DNA from: an uncultured bacterium
Lineage (GTDB): Bacteria; DRYD01
DNA: 64,000 bases
Assembly: GCA_937139605.1 (NCBI GenBank)
Contig: CAKZQG010000044.1
Location: 1 to 64,000, forward strand
Direction: 5' to 3'
A model generated the notes under the pieces. That model saw only the letters and a list, made by a program, of their open reading frames with translations, was not told the DNA's origin and made no database searches. How positions within the stretch are numbered: the first letter of the stretch is position 1; every line of letters starts with the position of its first letter. Below, one piece after another: positions 25,513-36,400 of the stretch. The translations under genes were made by a program, and so were the position numbers.

Positions 25513-26502
25513 CTAAGTTATAAAATTGATCACATCTTTTAAAGATGAATAAGGCAAATTAATAACTTTAGAATAAATACTTATAGGAGAATACCTAATG
25601 GAATTATAACTAAATATTTTATTGGGGTAAAGGGAAATAATTTTTTTAGTTTTAGAAAACGCTGCTAAATGACAAGCTCCCGTATCAAAACCTATAAAAA
25701 CATCCGCTTTATTACATATTAAAACATACTCAATTAAATCTATATTACTTACAATAATTATATCATTACTTTGAATATCTTTAAAATTATCTAAATATTT
25801 CAATTCCAAAGGTCCAAAAACTAAGAATATTTTTTTCCCTAATTTAATAATCTTTTTTAATAAATCATAGTAATCATCTATACTTATTCCATTTAAAAAT
25901 GACTTATAAGTAATATGTAAGATAATATAACCATTAGGATATTTAAAGTTTTTAAAATAGTTAAAATTTTCACTATTTAATTTCTCAATTTTTAATTTGA
26001 AATTATTAAAATTTTCAAAATCATACAAACTAAGAATATATTTCCTTAAATTATTAGATAAATTTATATCAAACAAATTCTCAATTTTTAATATATAAAA
26101 AACTAGATTAAAAAGATTAAAAATCTCATGATCTAATACTGGATTTATTTCTTCAAAAAAAATTGTGTTAGTAAAAAAATTTAAAACTAAATTAGTTAAT
26201 AACTTATTTTTATAAATAATACTATATTTTCTTTTAGATTTTATAGTTATGATATCTTTAAAAAATTTAGCAATTGGCCCTAAAAAAATTGTAATATTAA
26301 AATTAGTATAATTTAAAACATCTTTATTAATAAATTCAATATTTTTTAAATCCCCCTCAAATACACTATTTAAAAAATTACTATATTTTGAATAAAAATA
26401 TATTTCGATTTTATTAGAATTAGTATCATTTAAATATTTTAAAAAGGGAATACAGAATAAAGAATCTCCTAAACCATCTTCTTTGTATATCAAAATCCTC
26501 AT
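25513..26502 (-). CDS. Glycosyltransferase family 9 (heptosyltransferase-like)
   Basis: A 329-residue GT-B-fold protein. The N-terminus MRILIYKEDGLGDSLFCIP is the GT9 signature, and the C-terminal nucleotide-sugar site reads FIGFDTGACHLAAF, with the D-T-G-xxH-LA pattern of WaaC/WaaF. Such enzymes add heptose to the LPS inner core, which agrees with gmhA at 55122-55709. The gene starts right beside a dispersed intergenic element (copy B) and shows no clear ribosome site. Confidence 0.85.
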   Translation of the reverse strand: MRILIYKEDGLGDSLFCIPFLKYLNDTNSNKIEIYFYSKYSNFLNSVFEGDLKNIEFINKDVLNYTNFNITIFLGPIAKFFKDIITIKSKRKYSIIYKNKLLTNLVLNFFTNTIFFEEINPVLDHEIFNLFNLVFYILKIENLFDINLSNNLRKYILSLYDFENFNNFKLKIEKLNSENFNYFKNFKYPNGYIILHITYKSFLNGISIDDYYDLLKKIIKLGKKIFLVFGPLELKYLDNFKDIQSNDIIIVSNIDLIEYVLICNKADVFIGFDTGACHLAAFSKTKKIISLYPNKIFSYNSIRYSPISIYSKVINLPYSSLKDVINFIT

Positions 26503-26504
26503 GG

Positions 26505-26649
26505 TAAGTATCTTTACCTATTAAGTAAGTTTCCTAATGGGAATCTGTATGCCTTAATATACCGAAGTTCATTTTGACAAAATTTTAAGCTTTATACGAG
26601 TTCTAAACTTTCCTTCAATTGCCGCTTAATTTAGAAAGCCCTATTTTGT
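26505..26649. repeat. Dispersed intergenic element, copy B
   Basis: It fills most of the 228-base spacer upstream of the GT9 gene. The part 26564-26649 shares with copies A and C the ordered blocks TTCATTTT, AAATTTT, GCTTTATA, TAAACTTT and CTATTTTGT. The part 26512-26535 shares CTATTAAGTA and TTTCC(C/T)AAT with copy C. A hairpin GGTAAGTATCTTTACC (26503-26518) abuts the GT9 start codon. It is more diverged than A versus C. Confidence 0.5.
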
Positions 26650-26730
26650 AGCAATTCAAGCCATAAAAAATACGTACTCCTTGATACTGTTTGCTAAAAT
26701 TCAAAAAATAAAATCTTATATTTCAAAGCT

Positions 26731-27720
26731 TTATTGATTATCATTTAAAATATTTTCTAATAAATTATATTTAAAAATATATCCCTTAGTTAGTAAAAAT
26801 TTAGGTTTAACATTCAAACTAACTAATAAACTAAATGGAATCTCATAATATTCTTTCATAAATAGTTTTAAAGGAAATTTTATAAAACTTCTTGGAATCT
26901 TAATAACTATACTAAAAGGCAATTTTCTATATTTATTTATTAAAAATTTTAAAAACTCAGAAAACCTTAAAATATTAGGATTAACCACATTAACCGGTTG
27001 CTTTACATTATTTAAATTATTCTCTTTTACATAACTAATTAAGAAATCAATAATTAAAGGGATTTCTTTAGAATATACCCATGGTAAAAACGGATCATCA
27101 AAAGTTAATCCAAAACCTAAGTAAGAATTTAATTTAAATAATTTAACAAACAAAGCTTGTTTATCTAAAACAATACCTAAGCGTAAATTAAAAACATTAG
27201 AATTAATAAGCTCATAAGTAACCCTTTCCCATTCAAAGCAAAGTTTTGACATTAATGAAGAATTTAGAATATTATTTCTATTAAAGTAATCTTCATCTAT
27301 TTCATTCTCTATATCCTCTAAATTAGAATAATAACCAATAGCAGAAGCACTAAAATAAACATATGGTCTAAAATTTATCTCATTAAATAATCTAACTAAA
27401 TTCCTATTAAATTCTACTCTACTTTTATAAATTTTTTCATACTTGGATTTATTAATATATCCAAAGATATTTTCCCCTACAAAATTAAAGATTAAAAATT
27501 CTTTATCTTCAATTGAATTAGTATTAATTATTTTATTTATTAAATCTGTATTTAACTCAGAATATTTTATAATTTCAATATTGTTAGAATTGTTAAAAAT
27601 GGGATCTAAATTTGATCTTCTGGTAAATAAAAAAATCTTTTTAAAATAATTTAAGTTAGCGAAATGATTAAATATATTAGAACCAATTAGCCCTGTAAAT
27701 CCAAAAAAAAATAGATACAT
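26731..27720 (-). CDS. SDR-type epimerase of the TIGR01777/YfcH family
   Basis: A 329-residue Rossmann-fold protein. The nucleotide-binding start FGFTGLIGSNIF, the FNFVGENIFG block, the SASAIGYYS segment (Ser/Tyr catalytic region), FEWERVT, and LRLGIVLDK are all typical of the family, as are the FDDPFLPWVYSKEI segment and the C-terminal DUF1731-like part (VNVVNPNILRFSEFLKFL). The substrate is unknown in this family, which is related to nucleotide-sugar epimerases and to the plastid division protein GC1. The spacer upstream is unusually long (373 bases). Confidence 0.85.
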   Translation of the reverse strand: MYLFFFGFTGLIGSNIFNHFANLNYFKKIFLFTRRSNLDPIFNNSNNIEIIKYSELNTDLINKIINTNSIEDKEFLIFNFVGENIFGYINKSKYEKIYKSRVEFNRNLVRLFNEINFRPYVYFSASAIGYYSNLEDIENEIDEDYFNRNNILNSSLMSKLCFEWERVTYELINSNVFNLRLGIVLDKQALFVKLFKLNSYLGFGLTFDDPFLPWVYSKEIPLIIDFLISYVKENNLNNVKQPVNVVNPNILRFSEFLKFLINKYRKLPFSIVIKIPRSFIKFPLKLFMKEYYEIPFSLLVSLNVKPKFLLTKGYIFKYNLLENILNDNQ

Positions 27721-28093
27721 TTTTTTATTATTTACAAAGATTTATTATAAAATATTATAAAAATACTTTTTTCCCTTTTTAAATATTTAGTAAAAATTAT
27801 TGAAAACGAATTTATTAATAATAATTTTTTAAATCCCTTATTTTAATTTATTTTATTGTTTTTTTTAAATAATTTTGCAAACTGCCTGTTTAAAGCATGA
27901 TGGATTTTTTAAGCATTATTTTTTTAAGCATTCCCTAATGCTGTCATTTATTAGCGTATGATTTTAAAGCTTAACCTAGAAGCGTTCTATACTTAGGTTC
28001 GTTATTTATCATGACAGATACACTTATATCCCAAAATAATTACATTCTCAAGTCTTTAGCAAATCTTGTTAGATTTAAATTTTAGAGATGAAT
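27721..28093. other. Long non-coding spacer with hairpins, possibly related to the dispersed element
   Basis: No reading frame of note. The hairpin AGCATT-CCCT-AATGCT lies at about 27928-27943. A larger fold is bounded by CTGTCAT (27941-27947) and ATGACAG (28011-28017) and encloses the nested pairs AACC/GGTT with TAGAA/TTCTA. The words CCCTAATGCT and TTTTAAAGCTT recall copies A-C of the dispersed element but in a different order, so membership is doubtful. It could be a structured RNA or a degenerate mobile-element relic. Confidence 0.4.
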
Positions 28094-29164
28094 TTATTTA
28101 ATACCTAACCAATCGGCTACTTTGGATGTGATTTTTTCACCTACCATAGATCCTCCAGCGGCTCCAGCTATAGCGATTGCTGCTCCAGCTACAGCACCTA
28201 TAGTAGTACCAATACCTGGAACCACAGAACCTGCTAATGCACCTGCAGCTGCTCCTGCTGCAATACCTCCTATTACACCGCCTGTTGTTTCAATAGCTGC
28301 TCTTTTTACTGATTTACCTTCATCAATTTTTTCTTTAAAATCAAGTCCAGCTCCAATAGTAATGGCAATAGGACCAGCTTTCTTGGCTATAGTAGATGCT
28401 ACTTTACCTATTCCTTTAGCAGAAGCTTTTGAAATACCTTTTTCAGCTACTTCTTTAGATACACTTTTTACAGCATCCTTAGCTTTAGAAGATATAACTC
28501 TTGGAGCTCTTTTTAGACTTTTAGCAGAATCTATTATTTTATCATCTAATTTGGATAGACTTTTTACAGCATCTTTGGCTTTAGAAGATATAACTCTTGG
28601 AGCTCTTTTTAGACTTTTAGCAGAATCTATTATTTTATCATCTAATTTAGATATATCTTTTTTTGCTTCTTCAATAAATTTTTTTGCTTCAGATTTAATA
28701 ACCTTAGGAGCTTTATTTTTTAATTCTTTAGCTTTAGATAATATTTTATCATCTATATCAGATAAGGTATCCTTAATTTTACTTTTAGCAAATTTAAAAG
28801 CTCCTTTTGACCCCTTTTCTTCAACATGCTTAGCAATTTTTTCTAATTTTTCTCCTTTTTTTTCAATAGCTTTTTCTATAGCACTTTCTTTTGCTTCTGA
28901 GGTTAGATAACTTCCATATTCATTGCCATTATTGTCATTTTTTTCATTTTCTTTTTTATTTATATCTAAGGCTTTCTCAAAATTATTCTTTAATTTTTCT
29001 TGAATATTAATTTTTTCAGTATTAGATATTTTTAAGTTATTTTGAGTAGTACTTTCTGTTTTTTTGACATTATTTGAATTATTACTGCTTGATTTATTGA
29101 CATATGTTTTATCTTGAGGAGAGATTGGATTATTATTTGTAGAATTATTTCTTATTGTGTTCAT
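28094..29164 (-). CDS. Repeat-containing protein with C-terminal glycine-zipper domain
   Basis: A 356-residue protein without signal peptide. Residues about 1-95 are Ser/Asn/Thr/Lys-rich and disordered. Residues about 130-235 hold three lysine-rich helical repeats (LDDKIIDSAKSLKRAPRVI...), two of them almost identical over 32 residues. Residues about 255-356 have long Gly/Ala zipper helices (GGVIGGIAAGAAAGALAG, TTIGAVAGAAIAIAGAAGG) and end KVADWLGIK. Glycine-zipper tails like this occur in pore-forming or membrane-inserting toxins and in some phage and secretion-system proteins. No immunity gene is evident beside it. The ribosome site AAGGGGGG is seen, and a motif upstream is shared with the flagellar operon. 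Function unknown. Confidence 0.75.
   Translation of the reverse strand: MNTIRNNSTNNNPISPQDKTYVNKSSSNNSNNVKKTESTTQNNLKISNTEKINIQEKLKNNFEKALDINKKENEKNDNNGNEYGSYLTSEAKESAIEKAIEKKGEKLEKIAKHVEEKGSKGAFKFAKSKIKDTLSDIDDKILSKAKELKNKAPKVIKSEAKKFIEEAKKDISKLDDKIIDSAKSLKRAPRVISSKAKDAVKSLSKLDDKIIDSAKSLKRAPRVISSKAKDAVKSVSKEVAEKGISKASAKGIGKVASTIAKKAGPIAITIGAGLDFKEKIDEGKSVKRAAIETTGGVIGGIAAGAAAGALAGSVVPGIGTTIGAVAGAAIAIAGAAGGSMVGEKITSKVADWLGIK
28464..28655. repeat. Two tandem 96-base repeats in the glycine-zipper gene
   Basis: Copies at 28464-28559 and 28560-28655 differ at only a few positions; each encodes 32 residues. A third, diverged unit lies next to them on the 5' side of the gene. The near-identity indicates recent duplication, in contrast with the older third copy. 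Confidence 0.92.
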
Positions 29165-29236
29165 AAATATAGCCCCCCTTTATTAATATAGTTAACCTAA
29201 TAATTAAATATTCAAAAATAATTAAAATTAAACTAT

Positions 29237-29254
29237 TTTTAGCATTTTTTTAAC
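29237..29254 (-). promoter_or_regulatory. Candidate shared promoter motif upstream of the glycine-zipper gene
   Basis: On the minus strand: GTTAAAAAAATGCTAAAA, about 73 bases before the start at 29164, with TGTAAA further upstream. It shares TGCTAAAA with the region before 9622 and resembles the motif before 12135 and 6164. Chance is a real risk at this base composition. Confidence 0.35.
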
Positions 29255-29289
29255 AATTTTTTTACAAAATTATTTGAAAATTATATTTA

Positions 29290-32200
29290 TCATATTAAAT
29301 CATATAATTTTAAAACCTTTTGATCAAGCTCTTTTTGAATATCATTTAATTCTTGTTTTGCTAATTCTTCTGTTATTTGATTAGAAAACTTTTTCTTTTG
29401 TATATCTACAGCTTTATTAAAGATTTCTTCAAATTCTTTAAGCTGTTTAGGCATTGGAATAACAATGGGAAGCTGACGAATATCATTCATTTGTAAATTT
29501 ACTGACGTATTGATGAAAGTTTTCAAGAAATTAAATAAAAGCCTTGAATTAAGCATAGAAACTAAATATTTATTTGTGGTTAATTGATGTTTAGAGTATA
29601 ATGACATTGACGCCACATCATTAACTGTTTTTTCTTTTATCCTGCATTTTATAAACATGCTTTCTTCGTGAATCGGTGTAGACACATTATTCCAACAAAA
29701 TCCCTCTCTAAAATATAATTGATATCCTTGCCATCTTGCTTTTGGATCTGTTTGTAAAGACTTTACATTTTCTTTACTCCAATCTATATAATATACACTC
29801 GGAGCCCACCAACGATTACCTTCTTTATCCCCTTTATCATAAGGTACAAAAGTTTTCCCCCCTTCTATTCCATTTAGTTTTTCATCTTCTGTTAATTTAT
29901 CAACATCTGCTATCTCATCTTTACTTACTATCCTGTAAATCCAACCTTGTCCAAATATATCTCTACCATAATTTTCCTTTAAACTATCAAATAAAGTCCT
30001 TATTTCAATTTCTTTTAAATTTTTCAAATAATCAATTACATCTTGCTTAGTTTTTAAGAAAGAGAGTTCTTTGGGATTTTTATTTTTAATGAATTCTGCT
30101 AATTTTTCAGGACGCTCTTTTTTTACTTTTTCAGCCCATTTAGTTCCTTCTAATACTCCAATATATTTCCCATTATTTCCTGTTGCTAAACCTTGTCCGC
30201 CTTCTGTTATTAAACCTAATAAAGTAATATCCCCAGGTTTTAAAGAATTTCTATATTGTTCTAAATCCTTTTTATACTTTAAAATATTTTTGCTTGTAGA
30301 TATTTTATCCCACCACTTTTCTATTAATTCTTTTACTTTTTTACCATATTTATTATAAATTTTTAGATTAAAATCAGTGGGTATAAAAAAGACATTATTA
30401 ACCACATTTTTATAAACTTCATCTTTTACTGAATATACTTTTTTATCTTGTAATCCATTTTTAGCATCTATAAAAGTAATGTAATAATCTGTAGCTTGAG
30501 TTTTCTGAATAATTGCTATACAAGTATCAACCATAGCAGCAGAAAATGGATTAGCAGTATCCACTAATTGGATTAGTCTATATTTAAGTATATGTTCTCT
30601 TAAATTTTTTTTGGTTTGGATAGTCCAGAAGGTTTTTGAGGATATAAAAGTTAAAATCCACCTTCTCTTAAAATTTCAAGTCCTTTAAAATAAAAATGAT
30701 TGTATAAATCATCAGCAAAATTAAAATTCTTTTCTAAAATTTTTTTATACTTTTCTTTTACTCCTTTAGTAGATACATAGGGAGGGTTACCTATAATTAT
30801 ATCAAATCCACTTTTTGATTTAAAAACTTCAGAAAAATATACTTTAAAATCAAAATCATTATGTCCTAGTGTAATTTTATAGATTATATTATCAATTTCG
30901 ATTTTTAAATTTTGTTTTTTTAAGGGTTCTGTTTCATTAAAATATTCGGTTTTTAGTTTTTCAAGGAGGGCAAAGTAAGCATTTTCTAATAATTCACTTT
31001 GTAGCTTAAGTAGAGAGTCGCCACAAATGATTTTATAATCTAAATTCGGAAGTGGTTTTATATTTTGAAAATCATTTTCATCTACAATTAAGGAAAGCCA
31101 AAATCTTAATTTACATATTTCAACAGCCCCTGGATCAATATCAACTCCATAAAGTGAATTCTCTATTACATACCTCTTTAAATCATAAGTACTTAATTTT
31201 TTATCAAGATATACCGATAGAATCTGTTTTAGTTTTAGTATTTCGTGAAGCATTCCAATAGGAAAAGCACCAGAACCAACAGCAGGATCACAGATTTTTA
31301 TCTCATCTAAAATTTCATAAATTAAATTAGCATTATTAATTATATCTTCAGGTAGTTTATGATTATATCTTTCTGTTTTTTTAATTTCTCCTTTTTCAAT
31401 TTTTTCTTTTTTTTCAGTTGCTATTTTTTCATGCTCTAAAAATAAATCTCCTAATCTTACAAACTTTTCTATATCCTCTTTTTTTACCTTTATGTTTTTT
31501 AATTTTTTATTAAGTTCTGTTTCAATGTAGTTTATCAAACTTTCTTGACATATGTAATGAACGATTTCTCGGGGTGTATAATAAACTCCATATTCTTTAT
31601 TAAATTTGTTTTCTTCTCCTTTTTTACCTGATTTTAAAATATTTACATATTCATTAAAATTATCATCTCTTATAGCATTTAATTTTTCATAGATTTTACC
31701 AAGTAATTCAGGATCAAGTGCTACTTCTTTTTCAAGTGGTTCTTCCTCATTTACGGTAAAATTATATCTATCAAAAATATCAAGGATTCCATCTCCTATA
31801 TCTCCTTCTTTGGTTTTATTTTTATTTGAAAAAAGTTCATTAGGTAAAAGTAAATCAATATTTATCCAATCAAAATTATTTATTGGATCAAAAAGTCCAC
31901 CATTTAAAAATGGGATTTTACATTTAAAGTAATCGTAATAATGATCGTTTGATCCTCTGTCAGTTCTTAAAGCTTCGTAAAACAAAGGTTCAAGAATATC
32001 ATTATAAAAGTTTTGGTAATCAACATATTCTCTATTAAACAATTTTCTTAAGAAATCTTTTGGTCCAGTTCCCCAAGGTTTCCCTTTCTCTACTCCAAAC
32101 CATCCCTTCTTTTGAAGAAAATATAAGAATACAATTTGTCCAAGAATTTTCTTAGCAAAATCAATTGTACTTATGCTTTTTTCCTTAAACTCATTTTTCA

Positions 32201-32879
32201 GTTTTTCATTAATATTTATAATTTTATCAAGTTCAAGTTTTATTTTTATAAATAGATCCCTATATTTTTCAAAGAATTCCTCTGTAACTATCTCAACATC
32301 AAATGCTTTTTCAAGATTAGAAAGATTAGGTTTAAAGTTATCATCTTCAAGTATAGGTAAGAATCTTGATTGTGCAGTATGACTTTTTTCATTAGGACCA
32401 ACTAAGAAAGACCATCTTTTAGCAGGAGTAAAATCTTGAATAACTTTAACTTTATCAGATATTTTAAATTTATATTCTTTTTTTACAAGAGAAAATCTCC
32501 AATCTTGTTCATTATCTGATATAAAAGCTACAAGAGCAGCATCTTTTTCACTTGTAGTACCTAATTTCCCTTGAAGGTAATAAGCTATGAAGTTTCTTTG
32601 AGTATGTCTAGCTTTATAAAGTGAAACATCTTTTTTTAGTTTAACTATTAGAATATCAATTATATTTTTTTCTTTATCTATATATCTACCTAATCTTTCC
32701 CAAGAGCTGATGAAATCAAGGAATCTTTCAGTTATCCCCTGTGTCCCTGTTCTTGGAGTAAGTTCTTTTTCTTTATCATAAGTTTTAAGAAGATTAGATA
32801 TAAATTTATTAAAGTTATCTTTATTAAATGGGTTTTCAAAGGTTTCAATAATTAATTTTTTTGCCTGTTCTCTGTTCAT
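29290..32879 (-). pseudogene. Adenine-specific DNA methyltransferase (Eco57I / type IIG-like), split by a one-base frameshift
   Basis: Two frames that together make one protein of about 1195 residues. The 5' part (30651-32879) has a helical N-terminal region, motif I in CDPAVGSGAFPIGML and the catalytic motif IV in IIGNPPYVS, i.e. an N6-adenine gamma-type methylase. It stops at a TAA in GGATTTTAACTTTTATATCC. Adding one base to the T-run (A-run 30653-30656 on the plus strand) restores an unbroken frame (LTFISSKTFW... through VDTANPFSAA) into the 3' part, which runs to 29290 and carries the target-recognition-like region and a C-terminal coiled coil. As read, the enzyme is truncated just after NPPY. 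Homopolymer location makes a sequencing error, phase variation or true decay all possible. It sits downstream of a PLD-helicase gene, probably one modification/restriction module. Confidence 0.85.
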
Positions 32880-33048
32880 AGCTTAGTACCTCACTTATCT
32901 TTTTGTTTATTTTAAAAACAATTTAGCCAATAGGTACTTTTTTACAATTTGTATATTTACAATTTGTATAAGTATTTTTTAAGCAAGCTAAGTAAATATT
33001 TAGCTATTATTGATTTTTTTATTATTTTTTGATTAATTAATTTTTTTT

Positions 33049-33140
33049 GCGTCTTTATTGCGCCTTTATTGCGCCTTTTGCTTTATTGTGTCCCCTTTGT
33101 GTCCCCTTTATGTCTCCTTTGTCCCCTTTGTGTCCCTTTT
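33049..33140. repeat. Minisatellite at the 3' end of the winged-helix gene
   Basis: Two runs of short tandem units: an 11-base unit GCGCCTTTATT (about three copies, 33049-33087) and a 10-11-base unit GTGTCCCCTTT (about five imperfect copies, 33088-33140). The second run encodes the C-terminal RDTKGTKET of the winged-helix ORF, and the stop codon arises from a base change inside one unit. The 228-base spacer 32880-33107 otherwise shows nothing I can interpret. Confidence 0.85.
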
Positions 33141-33425
33141 AATTATTAAAGTATAATGAGTACCTTTTCCTGTTTCTCCGATTTGCTCAAGTATTCCTTT
33201 CTCAACCAAGTCAGATAGATCTCTTGAAGCGGTTTTTTTAGTTGTCTTATTTAGTTCTTGATATTCTTTATTAGTTATTTTTCCTTTTTCTTTTACATAA
33301 ATTACTGATTTTATTTGACGTTCATTTAATCCCATTTTTCTCAAATTTTCCTTTTTATGGAAATAATTTATACAACTAATCATTTCTTGATATATATAAT
33401 GATAAAATAACTTCTCTTTTTCCAT
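33108..33425 (-). CDS. Winged-helix DNA-binding fragment (RecG C-terminal / Fic-AlbA type)
   Basis: A 105-residue protein whose core, GLNERQIKSVIYVKEKGKIT and NKEYQEL...TASRDLSDLVEKGI, is the winged-helix domain usually found at the C-terminus of AlbA/Schlafen-type ATPases or Fic proteins. The N-terminal enzymatic domain is missing, so it is a stand-alone regulator or a remnant. Its frame opens inside the end of the PLD-helicase gene (50-base overlap); later ATGs at 33383 and 33335 are alternatives. The C-terminus is built from the minisatellite KxDTKGTKET. It may regulate the restriction module. Confidence 0.65.
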   Translation of the reverse strand: MEKEKLFYHYIYQEMISCINYFHKKENLRKMGLNERQIKSVIYVKEKGKITNKEYQELNKTTKKTASRDLSDLVEKGILEQIGETGKGTHYTLIIKRDTKGTKET

Positions 33426-36400
33426 CTTTTGATGGATTTACATTTATAGAGTGATCTTTAACAAAAGAAGGATGAATTTCTTTTTGTAATATAGTTAAGA
33501 CTTTTAAAGGGTTTTCAATTTCTTTGTTAAGCTTTTTAATTTCTTGATTAACTTTTTGGATTGTCTTTTTCGGAATTGATCCTATTTCAAGGCTTTTAAT
33601 AATTATATTTATATAATCTTCTTGTTCTTCTGTTAACTGCTTACTATTTTTTAGTACAGCTTTTAAAAGATTTTTAAGTTCTTTTGAGGAATCTTTCCCT
33701 TTTTTATTAAAATCTTCAGATAAAATTTCTTCTTCATGAATCGCTTGGAAAAATAATAATTTATTTTTTTCAAGAAGTTCATAATATCTTTCTAAAGGTA
33801 ACTTAGTTTTGGGTTCATTTTTTGAACATTCAAAAATTTTTGCTGTCGTTAAAAAATCAATCTCTTTTGTTTCATTATCTGAAGATAAATAAAACTTCAT
33901 TAATTTTCCTTTCCTAAAAAATGTTATAAGTGAATCAGGATATACTAAAGATTTAAGATTTTTATCAAAATTTTTTGAAGCTCTTGCTTTTTTAGGTAAT
34001 TTCTTTATCTTTTCAAATAAATCTGGATTTTCGTCTCTTATTTTCTCAATAAATTTCAAATATTTTAGTTCATTTTCTTCAAAAATTTCATCCTCAAGGA
34101 AAATTTCTTGAGATGTCAATTTATTAAATAACTCATGAGAAGAGATAGGTTCTCCTTCAGTTAAAATTTCAGCATCTCCACCAAGAAGACTTAAAAATGC
34201 TTCTACCTTTGAACGTGCTATTTTTAATAACTCTATCTCATTCTCTCCCTGTTCTGTTGGTAAGAAATTAAAAATATAAATTTTATCAAATTGAGTATCT
34301 ATACGATTTACTCTTCCTACTCTTTGAATTAACTTTGTGGGATTCCAAGGTATATCATAGTTTATCACTATATTTGATCTATGTAGATTAACCCCTTCTG
34401 AAAGAACTTCTGTTGAAACAAGTATTCTATAATCATCTCTTTTATTTTTAGCTCTAGCATCAAAATTATCTATAACTTTATTTCTATCCTGTTCTGATGA
34501 ATTTCCATCAAAACGAAGAGATAATTCACCAAATTTTTCATTTATACTATTAACTAAATATTCTGCAGTTTCTCTCGATTCTGTAAATATTATGACTTTT
34601 TTGTCTTTTAAAATAGGATTATTTTCAAGATTATTAAGTAAAACTTCAAGTTTAGGATCCCTTTCTATTTGATTCCACATTTCTTGAATTTTTTTAAGAG
34701 TATTTAGATCTTTTTCTAGAGCTTCTTTAAAATCCTCTCTAAATTGATTAGTTGGATATTCATCAGCTTTTCCTTCTTCTATTAAATTTTGTATTGCTTT
34801 ATCATCATCACTTTCTAAGAATTCTATTATTTTACTTATATGTTTTTTACTTATAAAAACTTTTTTATTTTCTTCATATATTTTTATAAACTTTTCATAA
34901 GAATCAATAAATCTTGTTATACTTTTTCTAAATGCATAAAAACTACTTTCAAGACGTTTAATAAGTAAAACTTTCATAAACCCTGCAAGATTTTTTTGCG
35001 CTTGTATTTCATTTTTTATGTTATTGTGATTTATTTCATCTTTAAGGTAAAGTAAAGGGATGTAACGAGAATAAGTAAGTTCTTTAGTTAAAGTTTCAAT
35101 AGTTTTATTAAAAATTTCATTCTCTGTTTGATTAAGCTGATAAAGTAAAGGCTTTGGAGCTTCTATTTTGGGAAATTTAATATTATTACTTTCTAAATCT
35201 TCTTTAAAATAAGTTTCTATATCTTTTCTAGTTCTTCTTACCATTACATATTTTAGAACTTTATTTCTTATTTCTTTTGCTATTTCCCTTGTTTCTTTTA
35301 TGTATTCATCATAGTTATTTGAGCGATCAAGATTTTTTAGCTTTGCCTGTAAAGATAAGAAAAAATTTTCTAAATTTGGAACCCCTGGTATTGTACTTTT
35401 TTTAGCATTTTGAAAAAGTTTAAGTTGCGCAAGAATATCTTTTGGAGAGTTATTATAAGGAGTAGCAGATACAAGAATAACTCTTCTACCTCTACAAATT
35501 TTAGAAAGTTTTTCATAACTTATGGTTAATTCATTCCTAAAACGATGAGCTTCATCAATTACAATATTTTTATATTCTCTTTGATTAATAAGATCTTCAG
35601 CTTCCTCAAGTTTCCCAGTAGATACATATTCTGCAGAAATATTAAAATCAGAAAAAACGTTTTTCCAAGAGCCTGGATTATTTTTATTAATTAACGAGGG
35701 GGGAGCTATAACCATAGTTCTTCCATCAAGCTGAGATACAAGCATAGCACAAACATAAGTTTTTCCAAGACCTACAACATCTGAAATAAATACTCCCCCA
35801 TATTCCTCAATTATCTTTTTAGCATTTAATACAGCTTGCTTCTGATATTTAAGCTCCTTGAAATTTTCAGGTAAATATTTATTATCTAGCTCATTTAGAT
35901 AATTTAGCTCATCTTTAAAATACTCATACAAAAATTTTAAATATATCTCATAGGGTGTTATATTTTCGTTAATATAAGTTTTTTCATTTATCGTATTTAC
36001 AAAAGTTTCATTAAGTTCCACTGATTTTTGCCAAAGTTCCTCAAATTTAATTTTAGCAAATTCGTAATCACTCCTATTTTTTAGTTCAACATTAAACTCA
36101 AGATTATTGTCTAAACCTGATTGAGTTAAATTACTAGATCCTGTAATAACTCTCCCTATATCCCTATCTCCTTCCTTAAACGTTATAATATACAATTTAG
36201 CATGTAATTTTTTGGAAGGATAAGCTCTTATTTCAAGCTTACCTGATTTTATCCATTCAATAAATTTCTTAACTCCTTTCTCTACACTTTCACTATCTTC
36301 TGATTCTTCTAACTCTTCTATTATTTTTTCTTCTAAAAATTGCTTTACTTCATAATTAGAGGGATTAAAAAAAGTTGTATTTTCAGATTTTGATTTTGTT

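Noticed and set aside
28122-28910. Long plus-strand frame (262 codons) opposite the glycine-zipper gene
   Set aside because: It is the mirror of the Gly/Ala- and repeat-rich coding strand; composition is Ala/Pro/Ile-like noise, with no ribosome site.
33049-33140. CRISPR-like array
   Set aside because: Units are 10-11 bases, contiguous and without spacers; it is a minisatellite. No other repeat-spacer pattern was found in the window.
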